The notes under the pieces: generated by a model
Databases searched by the model: none
What the model was told of the DNA's origin: nothing
What the model saw: only the letters and a program-made list of their open reading frames with translations
Assembly (NCBI GenBank): GCA_947594335.1
Contig: CANQEC010000002.1
Span: 1 to 29,045 of the forward strand
Reading direction: 5' to 3'
DNA from: an uncultured Lachnospiraceae bacterium
Lineage (GTDB): Bacteria; Bacillota; Clostridia; Lachnospirales; Lachnospiraceae
DNA length: 29,045 bases
Position numbers and translations under genes: made by a program
Shown here: one piece after another, positions 7,057-13,949 of the stretch
Position numbering within the stretch: position 1 is the first letter of the stretch
Layout of the letters: each line of letters opens with the position of its first letter

Positions 7057-8565
7057 ATGGTAAAAAACTACTATGAAAAAATATGTAGGGGCGAGGAAGT
7101 GCGCAGGAATCTGATCTCCCTGCGCAGCGCGCTTTCCGACGAAAAGGAAAGGCGCAGTTTTGCTTATCTTCTGGCCGGCGATTTTACAAAGCTGACGCTC
7201 CTTCTGGAGCACGAAGACCCGAAGGTCAGAAAAAATGCCGCCCTGATTCTGGGCAAGATGGAATCGGAAGATCTGCTTCCGGTTCTTTTTGACGCCTATA
7301 AGAGGGAAAAGACTTTGTTTGTGCGCCCCGATTATCTCCAGGCCATGATGGAACTGGATTATCAGGCGTATCTTCCGGCTCTGAAAAAGCGGCTGTCATT
7401 TCTTCGGGAAGCAGATCCCCAGGCAGAGGGGGAAAAACACAGAAACGAGGAGATCCGCATGCTGCAGCAGATGGTCCTGCGGTATGAACGTCCGGTTCCC
7501 CACCGTTTTATCGGATATGACTGTAAAAAAACGGTGCTTTTGACGGTAAACCGCAGTCAGAGAGAGGCAACAGCGGAGCAGTTTCCGGCGGGTCAGGTAA
7601 CTTTTCTGCAGGGGAGTCTCCGCATAAAAGAGACGGCTCTTGGGGACATTCTTCCCGTCCGGACATACAGTGAAATCCTTTTTCCGCTTGAGGGGATCGG
7701 AATCCTCGCGGATGATCCGGAGAAAATCGGGGAAATGTTAGCCAAAAGCAGCCTGCCTGCCCTCGTTCAGGAGCTGCACGAGGGCGCGCCGCCGTTTTAT
7801 TACCGCATTGAACTTAAGAGTACGCTTGCCCCGGAGAAAAAGGGGGCATTTATACGAAAAGTGTCTGAGGCGCTTGAGCGGTCATCGAAGGGCCTGTGGA
7901 TCAATACGGCCTCGGAATACGAGCTGGAGATACGGCTTTTGCAGAGAAAAGACGGGACATACCTTCCGATGGTAAAATTTTATACGATAAAAGACCGCCG
8001 TTTCCGCTACAGAAAAGAATCTGTTTCCGTGTCAATGTCTCCGGTCAACGCGGCGCTCGCCGTGCGGCTCGCTCTTCCGTATCTGAAAAAGGACGCACAG
8101 ATTCTCGATCCGTTCTGCGGCACAGGGACAATGCTGATCGAACGGAATTATGCTGTGAGGGCCAGAACGATGTACGGAACAGATACGTCGGGAGAGGCAA
8201 TCGAGAAAGCCAGGATCAATACGGCGGCTGCCGGGATGAATGTGAATTATATCAACAGAGATTTTTTTGCATTTACCCATGAATATCTGTTTGATGAAAT
8301 TATCACCGAGTTTCCGCAGACGGCAAAGAATGTTCCGCCCGACCGGATCAGAGAACTGTACAGGAGGTTTTTTGAGCATGCGGGGGCGCTTATGAAAGAG
8401 GAGGCCGTGATGATTCTGTATTCCTCGGAACCGTCGTATGTAAGAGCGGAAGTGAAAAAATACCCGGAATACAGGATCCGGGAGGCTTTTGTTCTCAATG
8501 AGCGGAACAAAACGACACTGTTTGTGATCGAAGTCAGGAAGGACAGGAATTCCCCGGCGATATAG
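7057..8565 (+). CDS. HEAT-repeat / UPF0020-type RNA methyltransferase-like protein
   Basis: 502 residues with a composite layout. The N-terminal ~110 residues look like HEAT-type helical repeats (DPKVRKNAALILGKMESEDLLPVLFDAYKRE). The middle (about 235-320, YYRIELKSTLAPEKKGAFIRKV onward) is reminiscent of the RNA-binding THUMP region. The C-terminus is a class I SAM-dependent methyltransferase of the RlmL/Trm11/Trm14 group, with SMSPVNAALAVRLALPYL and the SAM loop DPFCGTGTMLIE (Asp351). The usual catalytic (N/D)PP(Y/F) motif appears as EFPQ at about 418-421, so activity or target base may differ from known relatives. Substrate is most likely tRNA or rRNA by family; the exact target is unknown. 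It follows the amidase by 20 bases. Confidence 0.8.
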   Translation: MVKNYYEKICRGEEVRRNLISLRSALSDEKERRSFAYLLAGDFTKLTLLLEHEDPKVRKNAALILGKMESEDLLPVLFDAYKREKTLFVRPDYLQAMMELDYQAYLPALKKRLSFLREADPQAEGEKHRNEEIRMLQQMVLRYERPVPHRFIGYDCKKTVLLTVNRSQREATAEQFPAGQVTFLQGSLRIKETALGDILPVRTYSEILFPLEGIGILADDPEKIGEMLAKSSLPALVQELHEGAPPFYYRIELKSTLAPEKKGAFIRKVSEALERSSKGLWINTASEYELEIRLLQRKDGTYLPMVKFYTIKDRRFRYRKESVSVSMSPVNAALAVRLALPYLKKDAQILDPFCGTGTMLIERNYAVRARTMYGTDTSGEAIEKARINTAAAGMNVNYINRDFFAFTHEYLFDEIITEFPQTAKNVPPDRIRELYRRFFEHAGALMKEEAVMILYSSEPSYVRAEVKKYPEYRIREAFVLNERNKTTLFVIEVRKDRNSPAI

Positions 8566-8573
8566 AGGACGGG

Positions 8574-8657
8574 ATCGGGCAGGAGGCGGTTTTTCCTCCT
8601 GCTCGCCGCGCGGCCAGGCGCTGCGTCAGCAGCTTGTTTCCATGCCTGGACCTGCGC
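8574..8657 (-). repeat. Dispersed structured intergenic element, copy C
   Basis: Read on the minus strand it starts 6 bases after the fba terminator. The outer stem is CCAGGC/GCCTGG and the inner hairpin GCTGC-tgac-GCAGC. It is closed by GCGC/GCGC, then a second hairpin CAGGAGG/CCTCCTG. It also fills the space after the convergent methyltransferase gene. Confidence 0.85.
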
Positions 8658-8662
8658 AAAGA

Positions 8663-8689
8663 CAAAAGGGGCGCCGCAGATGCGGCGCC
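8663..8689 (-). terminator. Intrinsic terminator of fba
   Basis: On the minus strand GGCGCCGCA/TGCGGCGCC is a perfect 9-bp stem, followed by CCTTTTGTC, about 30 bases after the fba stop codon. Confidence 0.92.
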
Positions 8690-8718
8690 TCAGTTATGTT
8701 CTTTATTTCGTCCTGTTT

Positions 8719-9654
8719 TCAGGCCTTTCCATCGCTGCCAAGTACGTTCTTGATCTTGTGAGCAACGATAGCCTTAACATTTGCGCGGCCGACCTTCAGA
8801 TATTCTCTCGGATCGAATGCGGCCGGGTTCTCCCACATTACCTGACGGATACCGGCCGTCATGGCAAGACGAAGGTCGGAGTCGATGTTGATCTTGCAGA
8901 CTGCAGATCTTGCTGCCTGACGAAGCATGTCCTCCGGAATACCGATGGCATCCTTCAGATTGCCGCCGTGCTCCTGAATGATCTTAACGTATTCCTGAGA
9001 AACGCTGGAAGCGCCGTGGAGAACGATCGGGAACTCCGGAAGGCGTCTTGCGACTTCGTCAAGAATGTCGAAACGAAGCTGCGGTTTCTGACCCGGTTTG
9101 AATTTGAATGCGCCGTGGCTTGTACCGATGGCGATAGCCAGGGAGTCAACGCCTGTGCGGCTTACAAATTCCTCTACTTCATCCGGATGCGTGTACTTCG
9201 CATCCTCAGCGGATACGTTGACATCATCCTCAATACCTGCGAGCTGGCCAAGCTCACCTTCTACTACGACGCCCTTGGAATGAGCATACTCGACAACTTT
9301 CTTTGTGAGGGCGATATTGTCCTCGAAAGAATGATGGGACCCGTCGATCATGACAGAAGTAAATCCGCCGTCGATGCAGGCCTTGCAGATTTCGAAATCA
9401 GCGCCGTGATCCAGATGCAGAGCGATCGGAATATCGTTTTCGATGAGAGCAGCCTCAACCAGTTTTACAAGGTAGGTATGATTCGCGTATTTTCTCGCGC
9501 CTGCGGATACCTGAAGGATGAGCGGGGAGTTAAGCTCGCCAGCTGCCTCTGTGATACCCTGTACGATCTCCATGTTGTTTACGTTGAATGCGCCGATTGC
9601 ATAGCCGCCAGCATATGCTTTCTTGAACATCTCAGTAGTAGTTACCAATGCCAT
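8719..9654 (-). CDS. fba: Class II fructose-1,6-bisphosphate aldolase
   Basis: 311 residues, typical for class II aldolases. It interconverts fructose-1,6-bisphosphate with glyceraldehyde-3-phosphate and dihydroxyacetone phosphate in glycolysis and gluconeogenesis. Zinc-site motifs are present: HLDHGADFE with the first metal and catalytic residues, GSHHSFEDNI, EGELGQLAG, IGTSHGAFK and the HGASSV phosphate/zinc motif. C-terminal NIDSDLRLAMTAGIR is also family-typical. A strong GGAGGAA sits just before the ATG on the minus strand. It is a single-gene unit with its own terminator and a likely extended -10 promoter. The long plus-strand open frame over the same DNA is a shadow. Confidence 0.97.
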   Translation of the reverse strand: MALVTTTEMFKKAYAGGYAIGAFNVNNMEIVQGITEAAGELNSPLILQVSAGARKYANHTYLVKLVEAALIENDIPIALHLDHGADFEICKACIDGGFTSVMIDGSHHSFEDNIALTKKVVEYAHSKGVVVEGELGQLAGIEDDVNVSAEDAKYTHPDEVEEFVSRTGVDSLAIAIGTSHGAFKFKPGQKPQLRFDILDEVARRLPEFPIVLHGASSVSQEYVKIIQEHGGNLKDAIGIPEDMLRQAARSAVCKINIDSDLRLAMTAGIRQVMWENPAAFDPREYLKVGRANVKAIVAHKIKNVLGSDGKA

Positions 9655-9736
9655 AAAAAATTCCTCCTTTTTTATTATTGTGACAAAATCCGGGTTCGCG
9701 CGGCCGAAAATACGGCGGCAGAACCTTTCACGGGTT

Positions 9737-9745
9737 ATTCTACCA
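9737..9745 (-). promoter_or_regulatory. Candidate extended -10 promoter of fba
   Basis: On the minus strand TGGTAGAAT combines a TGn extension with a TAGAAT -10 box, about 83 bases before the fba start. No good -35 box is found at 16-18 bases. Confidence 0.4.
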
Positions 9746-9808
9746 CAACTTCCGGAAATTTACGATAATAAATTGCAGAAAGTTCCAAAAAAATGAAATA
9801 AAAATACG

Positions 9809-9894
9809 ATCGAGCAGGAGGCGGCTGTTCCTCCTGCTCGTCTGCGCGGCCCAGGTGCTGCGTCAGCAGCTGACTTCCATGCCTGGGTCTGCGC
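9809..9894 (-). repeat. Dispersed structured intergenic element, copy D (best-formed copy)
   Basis: On the minus strand it follows the tRNA-Gly T-run. It has GCGC, then CCCAGG/CCTGGG outer stem with inner hairpin GCTGC-tgac-GCAGC, closing GCGC. A perfect second hairpin CGAGCAGGAGG/CCTCCTGCTCG follows, then ATCGTATTTTTATTT, so this copy could itself act as a terminator. Confidence 0.88.
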
Positions 9895-9902
9895 ATAAAA
9901 AA

Positions 9903-9974
9903 AGCGCGAGACGGGATTCGAACCCGCGACCCTCGCCTTGGCAAGGCGATACTCCACCTCTGAGCCACTCGCGC
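9903..9974 (-). tRNA. tRNA-Gly (anticodon GCC)
   Basis: On the minus strand the 7-bp acceptor stem GCGCGAG/CTCGCGC encloses a D arm, an anticodon arm with loop TTGCCAA (anticodon GCC) and the T arm with GGTTCGAATCC. The discriminator base is U, normal for tRNA-Gly. CCA is not encoded; the gene runs directly into a run of T residues. Confidence 0.96.
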
Positions 9975-10010
9975 ATAAACATAAACTATATTTTGTTCAG
10001 AACGAGTATT

Positions 10011-10039
10011 ACTATACAACGAAATCACAGAAAAGTCAA
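10011..10039 (-). promoter_or_regulatory. Promoter of tRNA-Gly
   Basis: On the minus strand: -35 TTGACT (10034-10039), 17-base spacer, -10 TATAGT (10011-10016), placing the transcript start about 30 bases before the tRNA. Confidence 0.85.
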
Positions 10040-10084
10040 CCATTTTTTTCAAAAAAATAAACATGTCTTTTTGACTGCTTTTGC

Positions 10085-10113
10085 TTGCGAAAGTTCCCAA
10101 AGTGGGATAGAAT
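10085..10113 (+). promoter_or_regulatory. Candidate promoter of the mgtE leader transcript
   Basis: -35 TTGCGA (10085-10090), 17 bases, -10 TAGAAT (10108-10113). It gives a leader of about 158 bases before mgtE. Confidence 0.6.
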
Positions 10114-10136
10114 GATTCAGAACAGTCATCAGGCAG

Positions 10137-10260
10137 GAACAGGCTTCTGTTCGGTGATCTGTACCGACAGGCAGAGGAGGTGGTTTTTATGAAGCGCAAG
10201 CGATGTGACGATACCAGTTCACAGGATGTTCCCGGGCCCTGGCCCGCCATAAAAACTACC
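10137..10260 (+). promoter_or_regulatory. Structured mRNA leader of mgtE (candidate cis-regulator)
   Basis: A small hairpin GAACAG/CTGTTC (10137-10152) is followed by a long-range stem: GGTGGTTTTTATG (10179-10191) pairs with CATAAAAACTACC (10248-10260) over 13 bp with one G-U pair. Inside are TGTGA/TCACA (10204-10223) and CGGGC/GCCCG (10233-10246). The 5' strand of the long stem contains the ribosome site and ATG of the upstream ORF, and its 3' strand abuts the mgtE ribosome site (AAGGGGG, 10261-10267). I find no M-box conserved sequence. That this structure regulates mgtE is inference. Confidence 0.6.
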
Positions 10261-10326
10261 AAGGGGGTCTTTTTGTCATGTTGGAAAAAATTCAGGAATA
10301 TATTGACAATCACCAGTATGCTTTGA
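10189..10326 (+). CDS. Candidate leader peptide overlapping the mgtE start
   Basis: A 45-codon ORF with a strong ribosome site: AGAGGAGG ends 8 bases before its ATG, better placed than that of most genes here. The peptide begins MKRKRCDDTSSQDV and continues P-G-P-W-P (residues 15-19, all prolines encoded by CCC). It ends 49 bases inside mgtE, in another frame. Acidic and proline-rich leader peptides control the Mg2+ transporter gene mgtA in enteric bacteria (MgtL), by ribosome stalling or destabilisation at low Mg2+. A comparable role here is a hypothesis. It could also be a chance ORF on a purely structural leader. Confidence 0.45.
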   Translation: MKRKRCDDTSSQDVPGPWPAIKTTKGVFLSCWKKFRNILTITSML

Positions 10327-11618
10327 TCCGCAGTGAGATCAGTGAGATGAACGAGGCGGATATCGCCGCCATGCTGGAGGATCTGGAGCTGCCGAAGGCA
10401 GAGCTTGTAAAGGTTTTCAGGATCCTTCCCAAATCAATCGCGGCGGATGTGTTTTCGTTTCTTCCGCTTGAACTTGAGCAGGAGATTCTTACTTCACTGA
10501 CCGACAATGAGGCAGCGCATATCATTGAAAATCTGTTTGCCGACGACGCGGCGGACCTTATGGATGAAATGCCGGCAAACGTCGTCAAGAGACTGCTGCA
10601 GCAGACGACGCCGGAGACCAGAAGGGATATCAACCATCTGCTTCAGTATCCGGAGGATTCTGCGGGAAGCATCATGACGGTGGAATTTATCGATCTGAAG
10701 GAAAATCAGACGGTGACGCAGGCAATTGATAAGATCCGGGTTATCGGACCTGACCGGGAGACAATCAACACGTGCTACGTCACGGATCAGTACCGGAAGA
10801 TCACCGGGACGATCTCTCTGCGTATGCTTTTATATGGAAAGCCGGACGATAAGATCGGTGATCTGATGGAAGAGAACGTTATTACGATCAATACGCTGAT
10901 GGATCAGGAGGAGGTCGCGCGTACCTTCCAGAAATACGACTTTGACGCGATGCCGGTTGTTGACAGCGAGAACCGTCTTGTGGGAATTATCACGGTCGAT
11001 GACGTCATGGATATCATCGAGCAGGAGGCCACAGAGGATATCGAAAAGATGGCCGCGATCACGCCCACGGATAAACCGTACTCAAAGACGACGGTATTTG
11101 AGACCTGGAAGAAAAGAATTCCGTGGCTTCTGTTTCTTATGATTTCTGCGACATTTACAAGCAACATTATTCTCCGCTATGAGACGGCGCTTGCCACCTA
11201 CAGCGTGCTGAACGCTTACATTCCCATGTTTATGGATACCGGCGGAAATGCCGGAGGCCAGGCGTCTGTCACAATCATTCGAAGCATCTCGCTTGGCGAG
11301 GTAGAGTTTTCCGATATTTTCAGGGTACTCTGGAAAGAGATCCGGGTTGCGGTGCTCTGCGGCCTGACGCTCTCCATAGTCAACTTCGGGAAGCTTCTGC
11401 TGATCGACCGCGTATCAATGGTAGTAGCGCTGATTGTCTGCCTTACGATGGTCGTTACGGTTGTTGTGGCAAAGATGGTGGGCTGTCTGCTTCCGATGCT
11501 GGCAAACCGGGTCGGATTTGACCCGGCCGTGATGGCAAGTCCGTTTATCACGACAATTGTCGACGCGGTTTCTCTGGTAATCTACTTCCAGATCGCGACA
11601 CGGATTCTTGGAATCTGA
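10278..11618 (+). CDS. mgtE: Magnesium transporter MgtE
   Basis: 446 residues, the usual MgtE length. In order: the cytoplasmic helical N domain (about 1-130, with MNEADIAAMLEDL and SFLPLELEQEIL), two CBS domains (about 135-255; VTQAIDKIRVIG and MPVVDSENRLVGIITVDDVMDIIEQEA), a linker helix, and five membrane helices from about residue 280. The pore signature MFMDTGGNAGGQAS is intact. MgtE is a homodimeric channel-like Mg2+ importer that closes when its cytoplasmic domains bind Mg2+. The start has AAGGGGGT before it and matches family N-termini. It has its own promoter and an unusual structured leader; the next gene starts 82 bases later with no obvious terminator between. Confidence 0.96.
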   Translation: MLEKIQEYIDNHQYALIRSEISEMNEADIAAMLEDLELPKAELVKVFRILPKSIAADVFSFLPLELEQEILTSLTDNEAAHIIENLFADDAADLMDEMPANVVKRLLQQTTPETRRDINHLLQYPEDSAGSIMTVEFIDLKENQTVTQAIDKIRVIGPDRETINTCYVTDQYRKITGTISLRMLLYGKPDDKIGDLMEENVITINTLMDQEEVARTFQKYDFDAMPVVDSENRLVGIITVDDVMDIIEQEATEDIEKMAAITPTDKPYSKTTVFETWKKRIPWLLFLMISATFTSNIILRYETALATYSVLNAYIPMFMDTGGNAGGQASVTIIRSISLGEVEFSDIFRVLWKEIRVAVLCGLTLSIVNFGKLLLIDRVSMVVALIVCLTMVVTVVVAKMVGCLLPMLANRVGFDPAVMASPFITTIVDAVSLVIYFQIATRILGI

Positions 11619-11700
11619 TGCAGAGACACGCTGATATTTGATAAAGAAAGCCGGGCAGGAAGAGTAAAAAACATACCCGGACAGGAGCGATGATATACTT

Positions 11701-12651
11701 ATGATTTCGATAATTATTCCATGCTACAAGTCCTCTCATACAATCCGCAGTGTTGTTGAGCTGACGATGGAAGAACTGAACAAGCTGAACCGGAACGAAT
11801 ATGAGTTTGTTCTGGTGGACGACGCCTCCCCGGATGGGGGAGCGACAGCCGCGGAGCTCTTAGCGCTGGTTCGGGATTATGAATGTGTGAGATTTGTGGA
11901 GCTTGCCAAAAACGCCGGACAGCACAATGCCGTCATGGCAGGTCTGAACAATGCGAGGGGGGATGTGTTTATCGCGATGGACGACGACATGCAGACACAT
12001 CCGTCTCAGCTCAGATATCTGCTGGAGGAATTTGATAAAGGGTATGACATTGTCTATGCGTACTACCCTGAAAAAAAGCACAGCGGTTTCCGCAACTTCG
12101 GCAGTTTTGTAAATCACCTGACGGTCCGGATCCTTCTCAAGAAGCCGAAGGATATGAAAACTTCCAGCTTCTGGGTGATCCGGAAGTTTGTGAGGGATTA
12201 TGTGATTGAATACAAGAGCGCCTATACTCATCTTCAGGGACTTTTTCTCAGGACAACCCGGAATATCAGTTCCGTGCCGGTCAGACACTTTGACCGGGCC
12301 TGCGGTACTTCAAACTACACACTGAAAAAGCTGCTGCAGCTCTGGTCGAATATTCTTGGATTTTCCATTGTTCCGCTGAAGTTTGCGATGTCTCTGGGGT
12401 ATTTCTTCTCGCTGACCGGCATGATCGGGGCGGTTGTCGTCGTGGTGCAGAAGATCGTCCGCCCGTATATGCAGATCGGGTGGCCTTCCACGATGGCGGC
12501 GATCTGTTTCTTTTCCGGGATAAATCTTCTGTTTATGGGACTGATCGGGGAATACGTGGGAAGAATCTTTCAGGGAATGAGCAATAATCCGCAGTTTGTA
12601 GTGCGCGCGGTACATGAGCATGAAACGGTACAGGAGAAAGACAGATCATGA
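11701..12651 (+). CDS. Family 2 glycosyltransferase, polyprenyl-phosphate sugar transferase type (DPMS/GtrB-like)
   Basis: 316 residues. The GT-A domain begins ISIIIPCYKSS and has VDDASPDGG (Asp40, Asp41) and the metal-binding DDD at 94-96 within FIAMDDDMQTHPSQL. The KNAGQHNAVMAGLNNARGD segment is typical of the dolichol-phosphate-mannose-synthase-like group. Two C-terminal membrane helices (from about residue 230) resemble GtrB/ArnC-type enzymes that move a sugar from a nucleotide donor onto undecaprenyl phosphate. AGGAG is 13 bases before the ATG, rather far. The last four bases overlap the start of the ATP-grasp gene (ATGA), so the two are translated together. The sugar is unknown. Confidence 0.87.
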   Translation: MISIIIPCYKSSHTIRSVVELTMEELNKLNRNEYEFVLVDDASPDGGATAAELLALVRDYECVRFVELAKNAGQHNAVMAGLNNARGDVFIAMDDDMQTHPSQLRYLLEEFDKGYDIVYAYYPEKKHSGFRNFGSFVNHLTVRILLKKPKDMKTSSFWVIRKFVRDYVIEYKSAYTHLQGLFLRTTRNISSVPVRHFDRACGTSNYTLKKLLQLWSNILGFSIVPLKFAMSLGYFFSLTGMIGAVVVVVQKIVRPYMQIGWPSTMAAICFFSGINLLFMGLIGEYVGRIFQGMSNNPQFVVRAVHEHETVQEKDRS

Positions 12652-13823
12652 AAAAGTTGATGATAATGGGGGCAGGCATCTATCAGGTGCCTTTGATCAG
12701 AAAGGCAAAGGAGATGGGGATCTGGACGATTGCTGTCAGCATTCCGGGCAATTATCCGGGATTTGCCATCGCGGATCAGGTGATCTATGAGAATACGGTG
12801 GATTATGAGAAGGTTCTCGAGGCGGCCAGAAGAGAACAGATTGACGGAATCGTGACAGCCGGCACGGATGTTGCGGTCGTCACAATCGGAAAAGTCTGCG
12901 ACGAGCTTGGACTGACCGGTCTGAGCTTTGAGGCGGCGCAGATTGCCTCCAACAAGATCCGCATGAAACAGAAATACGAGGAGTATGGCGTGCGCACGGC
13001 GAGATTTTGCGAGGTCACTTTTGAAGATGATATGCAGGAGAAGACAAAAGGGCTGAACTTTCCGCTGATCTTCAAGGCTGTGGACACGTCGGGCAGCCGC
13101 GGCATCATCCGCGTCAATTCGGCTGATGAATTTGAACATGCCAGGAATATTGTCAGAGCAAATACCCGCACAGATCACTTTATTATAGAAGAATTTATCG
13201 AAGGGAAGGAATTCGGCGCGCAGGCTTTCGTGCATCACGGGGAAGTAAAGTTTATTCTGCCGCATGGCGATTACGTATTTCAGGGCGACACGGGTGTTCC
13301 GATCGGCCATTTTGCTCCGTATGATCTTGCGGAGGGCGTCATTGAGGATGCAAAAAAGCAGCTTGAGACGGCGATCCGTGCGATGAAGCTGGACAACTGC
13401 GCAATCAATGCCGACTTTATTCTGAAAGATGACAAGACCTATGTGCTTGAACTGGGAGGACGCTCCGGGGCGACCTGCCTCGCTGAGCTGGTATCCATCT
13501 ACTACGGCTTCGACTATTATGAGAAACTGATTCTGGCGGTGCTCGGCGAGGATGTGGAATTTCCGCAGGAGATGGCGGTGCCGAACGCGAGCATGCTTTT
13601 GCGCAGCGATAAAGACGGCATTATCACAGCCATGGAAAATCACAACGAGGCGGATGAAGATATCTGCGAAGTGCAGTTCGATTACAAGGTAGGAGATGAA
13701 GTGAAAAAATTTCATGTCGGTCCGCACAGGATCGGGCATGTGATCACAAAAGGGACAACGCTTGCCGAGGCGGAGGCAAAACTTGACGAAGCGCTTTCGA
13801 AAATAAGAATAACGGTGGAGTGA
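12648..13823 (+). CDS. ATP-grasp ligase (carbamoyl-phosphate synthase/PurK-like)
   Basis: 391 residues. The N-terminal Rossmann-like pre-ATP-grasp domain starts MKKLMIMGAGIYQVPLI. The ATP-grasp core spans about residues 110-300 (IASNKIRMKQKYEEYGV; FKAVDTSGSRGI; IIEEFIEGKEFGAQAFV). The metal/phosphate segment reads VLELGGRSGATCLAEL in place of the more common ExNPR form. These enzymes activate a carboxylate as acyl phosphate and join it to an amine or similar nucleophile. Its ATGA overlap with a membrane glycosyltransferase suggests that it decorates a glycan or its precursor, for instance with an amino acid; that is inference. A strong bidirectional terminator follows. Confidence 0.85.
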   Translation: MKKLMIMGAGIYQVPLIRKAKEMGIWTIAVSIPGNYPGFAIADQVIYENTVDYEKVLEAARREQIDGIVTAGTDVAVVTIGKVCDELGLTGLSFEAAQIASNKIRMKQKYEEYGVRTARFCEVTFEDDMQEKTKGLNFPLIFKAVDTSGSRGIIRVNSADEFEHARNIVRANTRTDHFIIEEFIEGKEFGAQAFVHHGEVKFILPHGDYVFQGDTGVPIGHFAPYDLAEGVIEDAKKQLETAIRAMKLDNCAINADFILKDDKTYVLELGGRSGATCLAELVSIYYGFDYYEKLILAVLGEDVEFPQEMAVPNASMLLRSDKDGIITAMENHNEADEDICEVQFDYKVGDEVKKFHVGPHRIGHVITKGTTLAEAEAKLDEALSKIRITVE

Positions 13824-13840
13824 GGCACATCTGTATATGG

Positions 13841-13909
13841 AAAGAGGAGCTGTCGGGAAATATGTAACCGTATTGGATATTTTTCGACAGCTCCTCTTTG
13901 TCTAATTTT
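13841..13909. terminator. Long shared terminator between convergent genes
   Basis: AAAGAGGAGCTGTCG (13841-13855) pairs perfectly with CGACAGCTCCTCTTT (13885-13899). The stem extends inward by G-U and A-T pairs (GGAAATAT/ATATTTTT) to about 22 bp. A T-rich tail (TTTGTCTAATTTTT) follows on plus. It lies between the ATP-grasp gene and the minus-strand flippase gene and probably stops both. Confidence 0.88.
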
Positions 13910-13910
13910 T

Positions 13911-13940
13911 CGCAGGCGGAAAAACCGCCACCTGCCCGAT
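13911..13940 (+). repeat. Half copy (F) of the dispersed intergenic element
   Basis: GCAGG-CGG-AAAAACCGCC-ACCTGC then CCGATTTT resembles the second hairpin of copies C-E (GCAGGAGG, AAAA, CCGCCTCCTGC, CGAT). It starts directly after the plus-strand terminator T-tract, like the full copies. The first half is absent. It could also serve as part of the flippase terminator on the minus strand. Confidence 0.5.
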
Positions 13941-13949
13941 TTTATCTGA

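Noticed and set aside
8680..9768. A 362-codon plus-strand open frame across fba
   Set aside because: It is the mirror of fba, which has all the aldolase motifs, a ribosome site and a terminator. The plus frame has no family resemblance.
10120..10277. M-box (Mg2+) riboswitch before mgtE
   Set aside because: The conserved GGTGAGGCTCCT-type core of the M-box is not present, although a formal model search was not possible.
11694..11699. TATACT as a promoter of the GT2 gene
   Set aside because: It lies directly before the ATG with no -35 box; it is more likely chance.
12570..13739. A 389-codon minus-strand open frame across the ATP-grasp gene
   Set aside because: It lies opposite a clear ATP-grasp protein coupled to its neighbour and has no recognisable domain; it is a codon-bias shadow.
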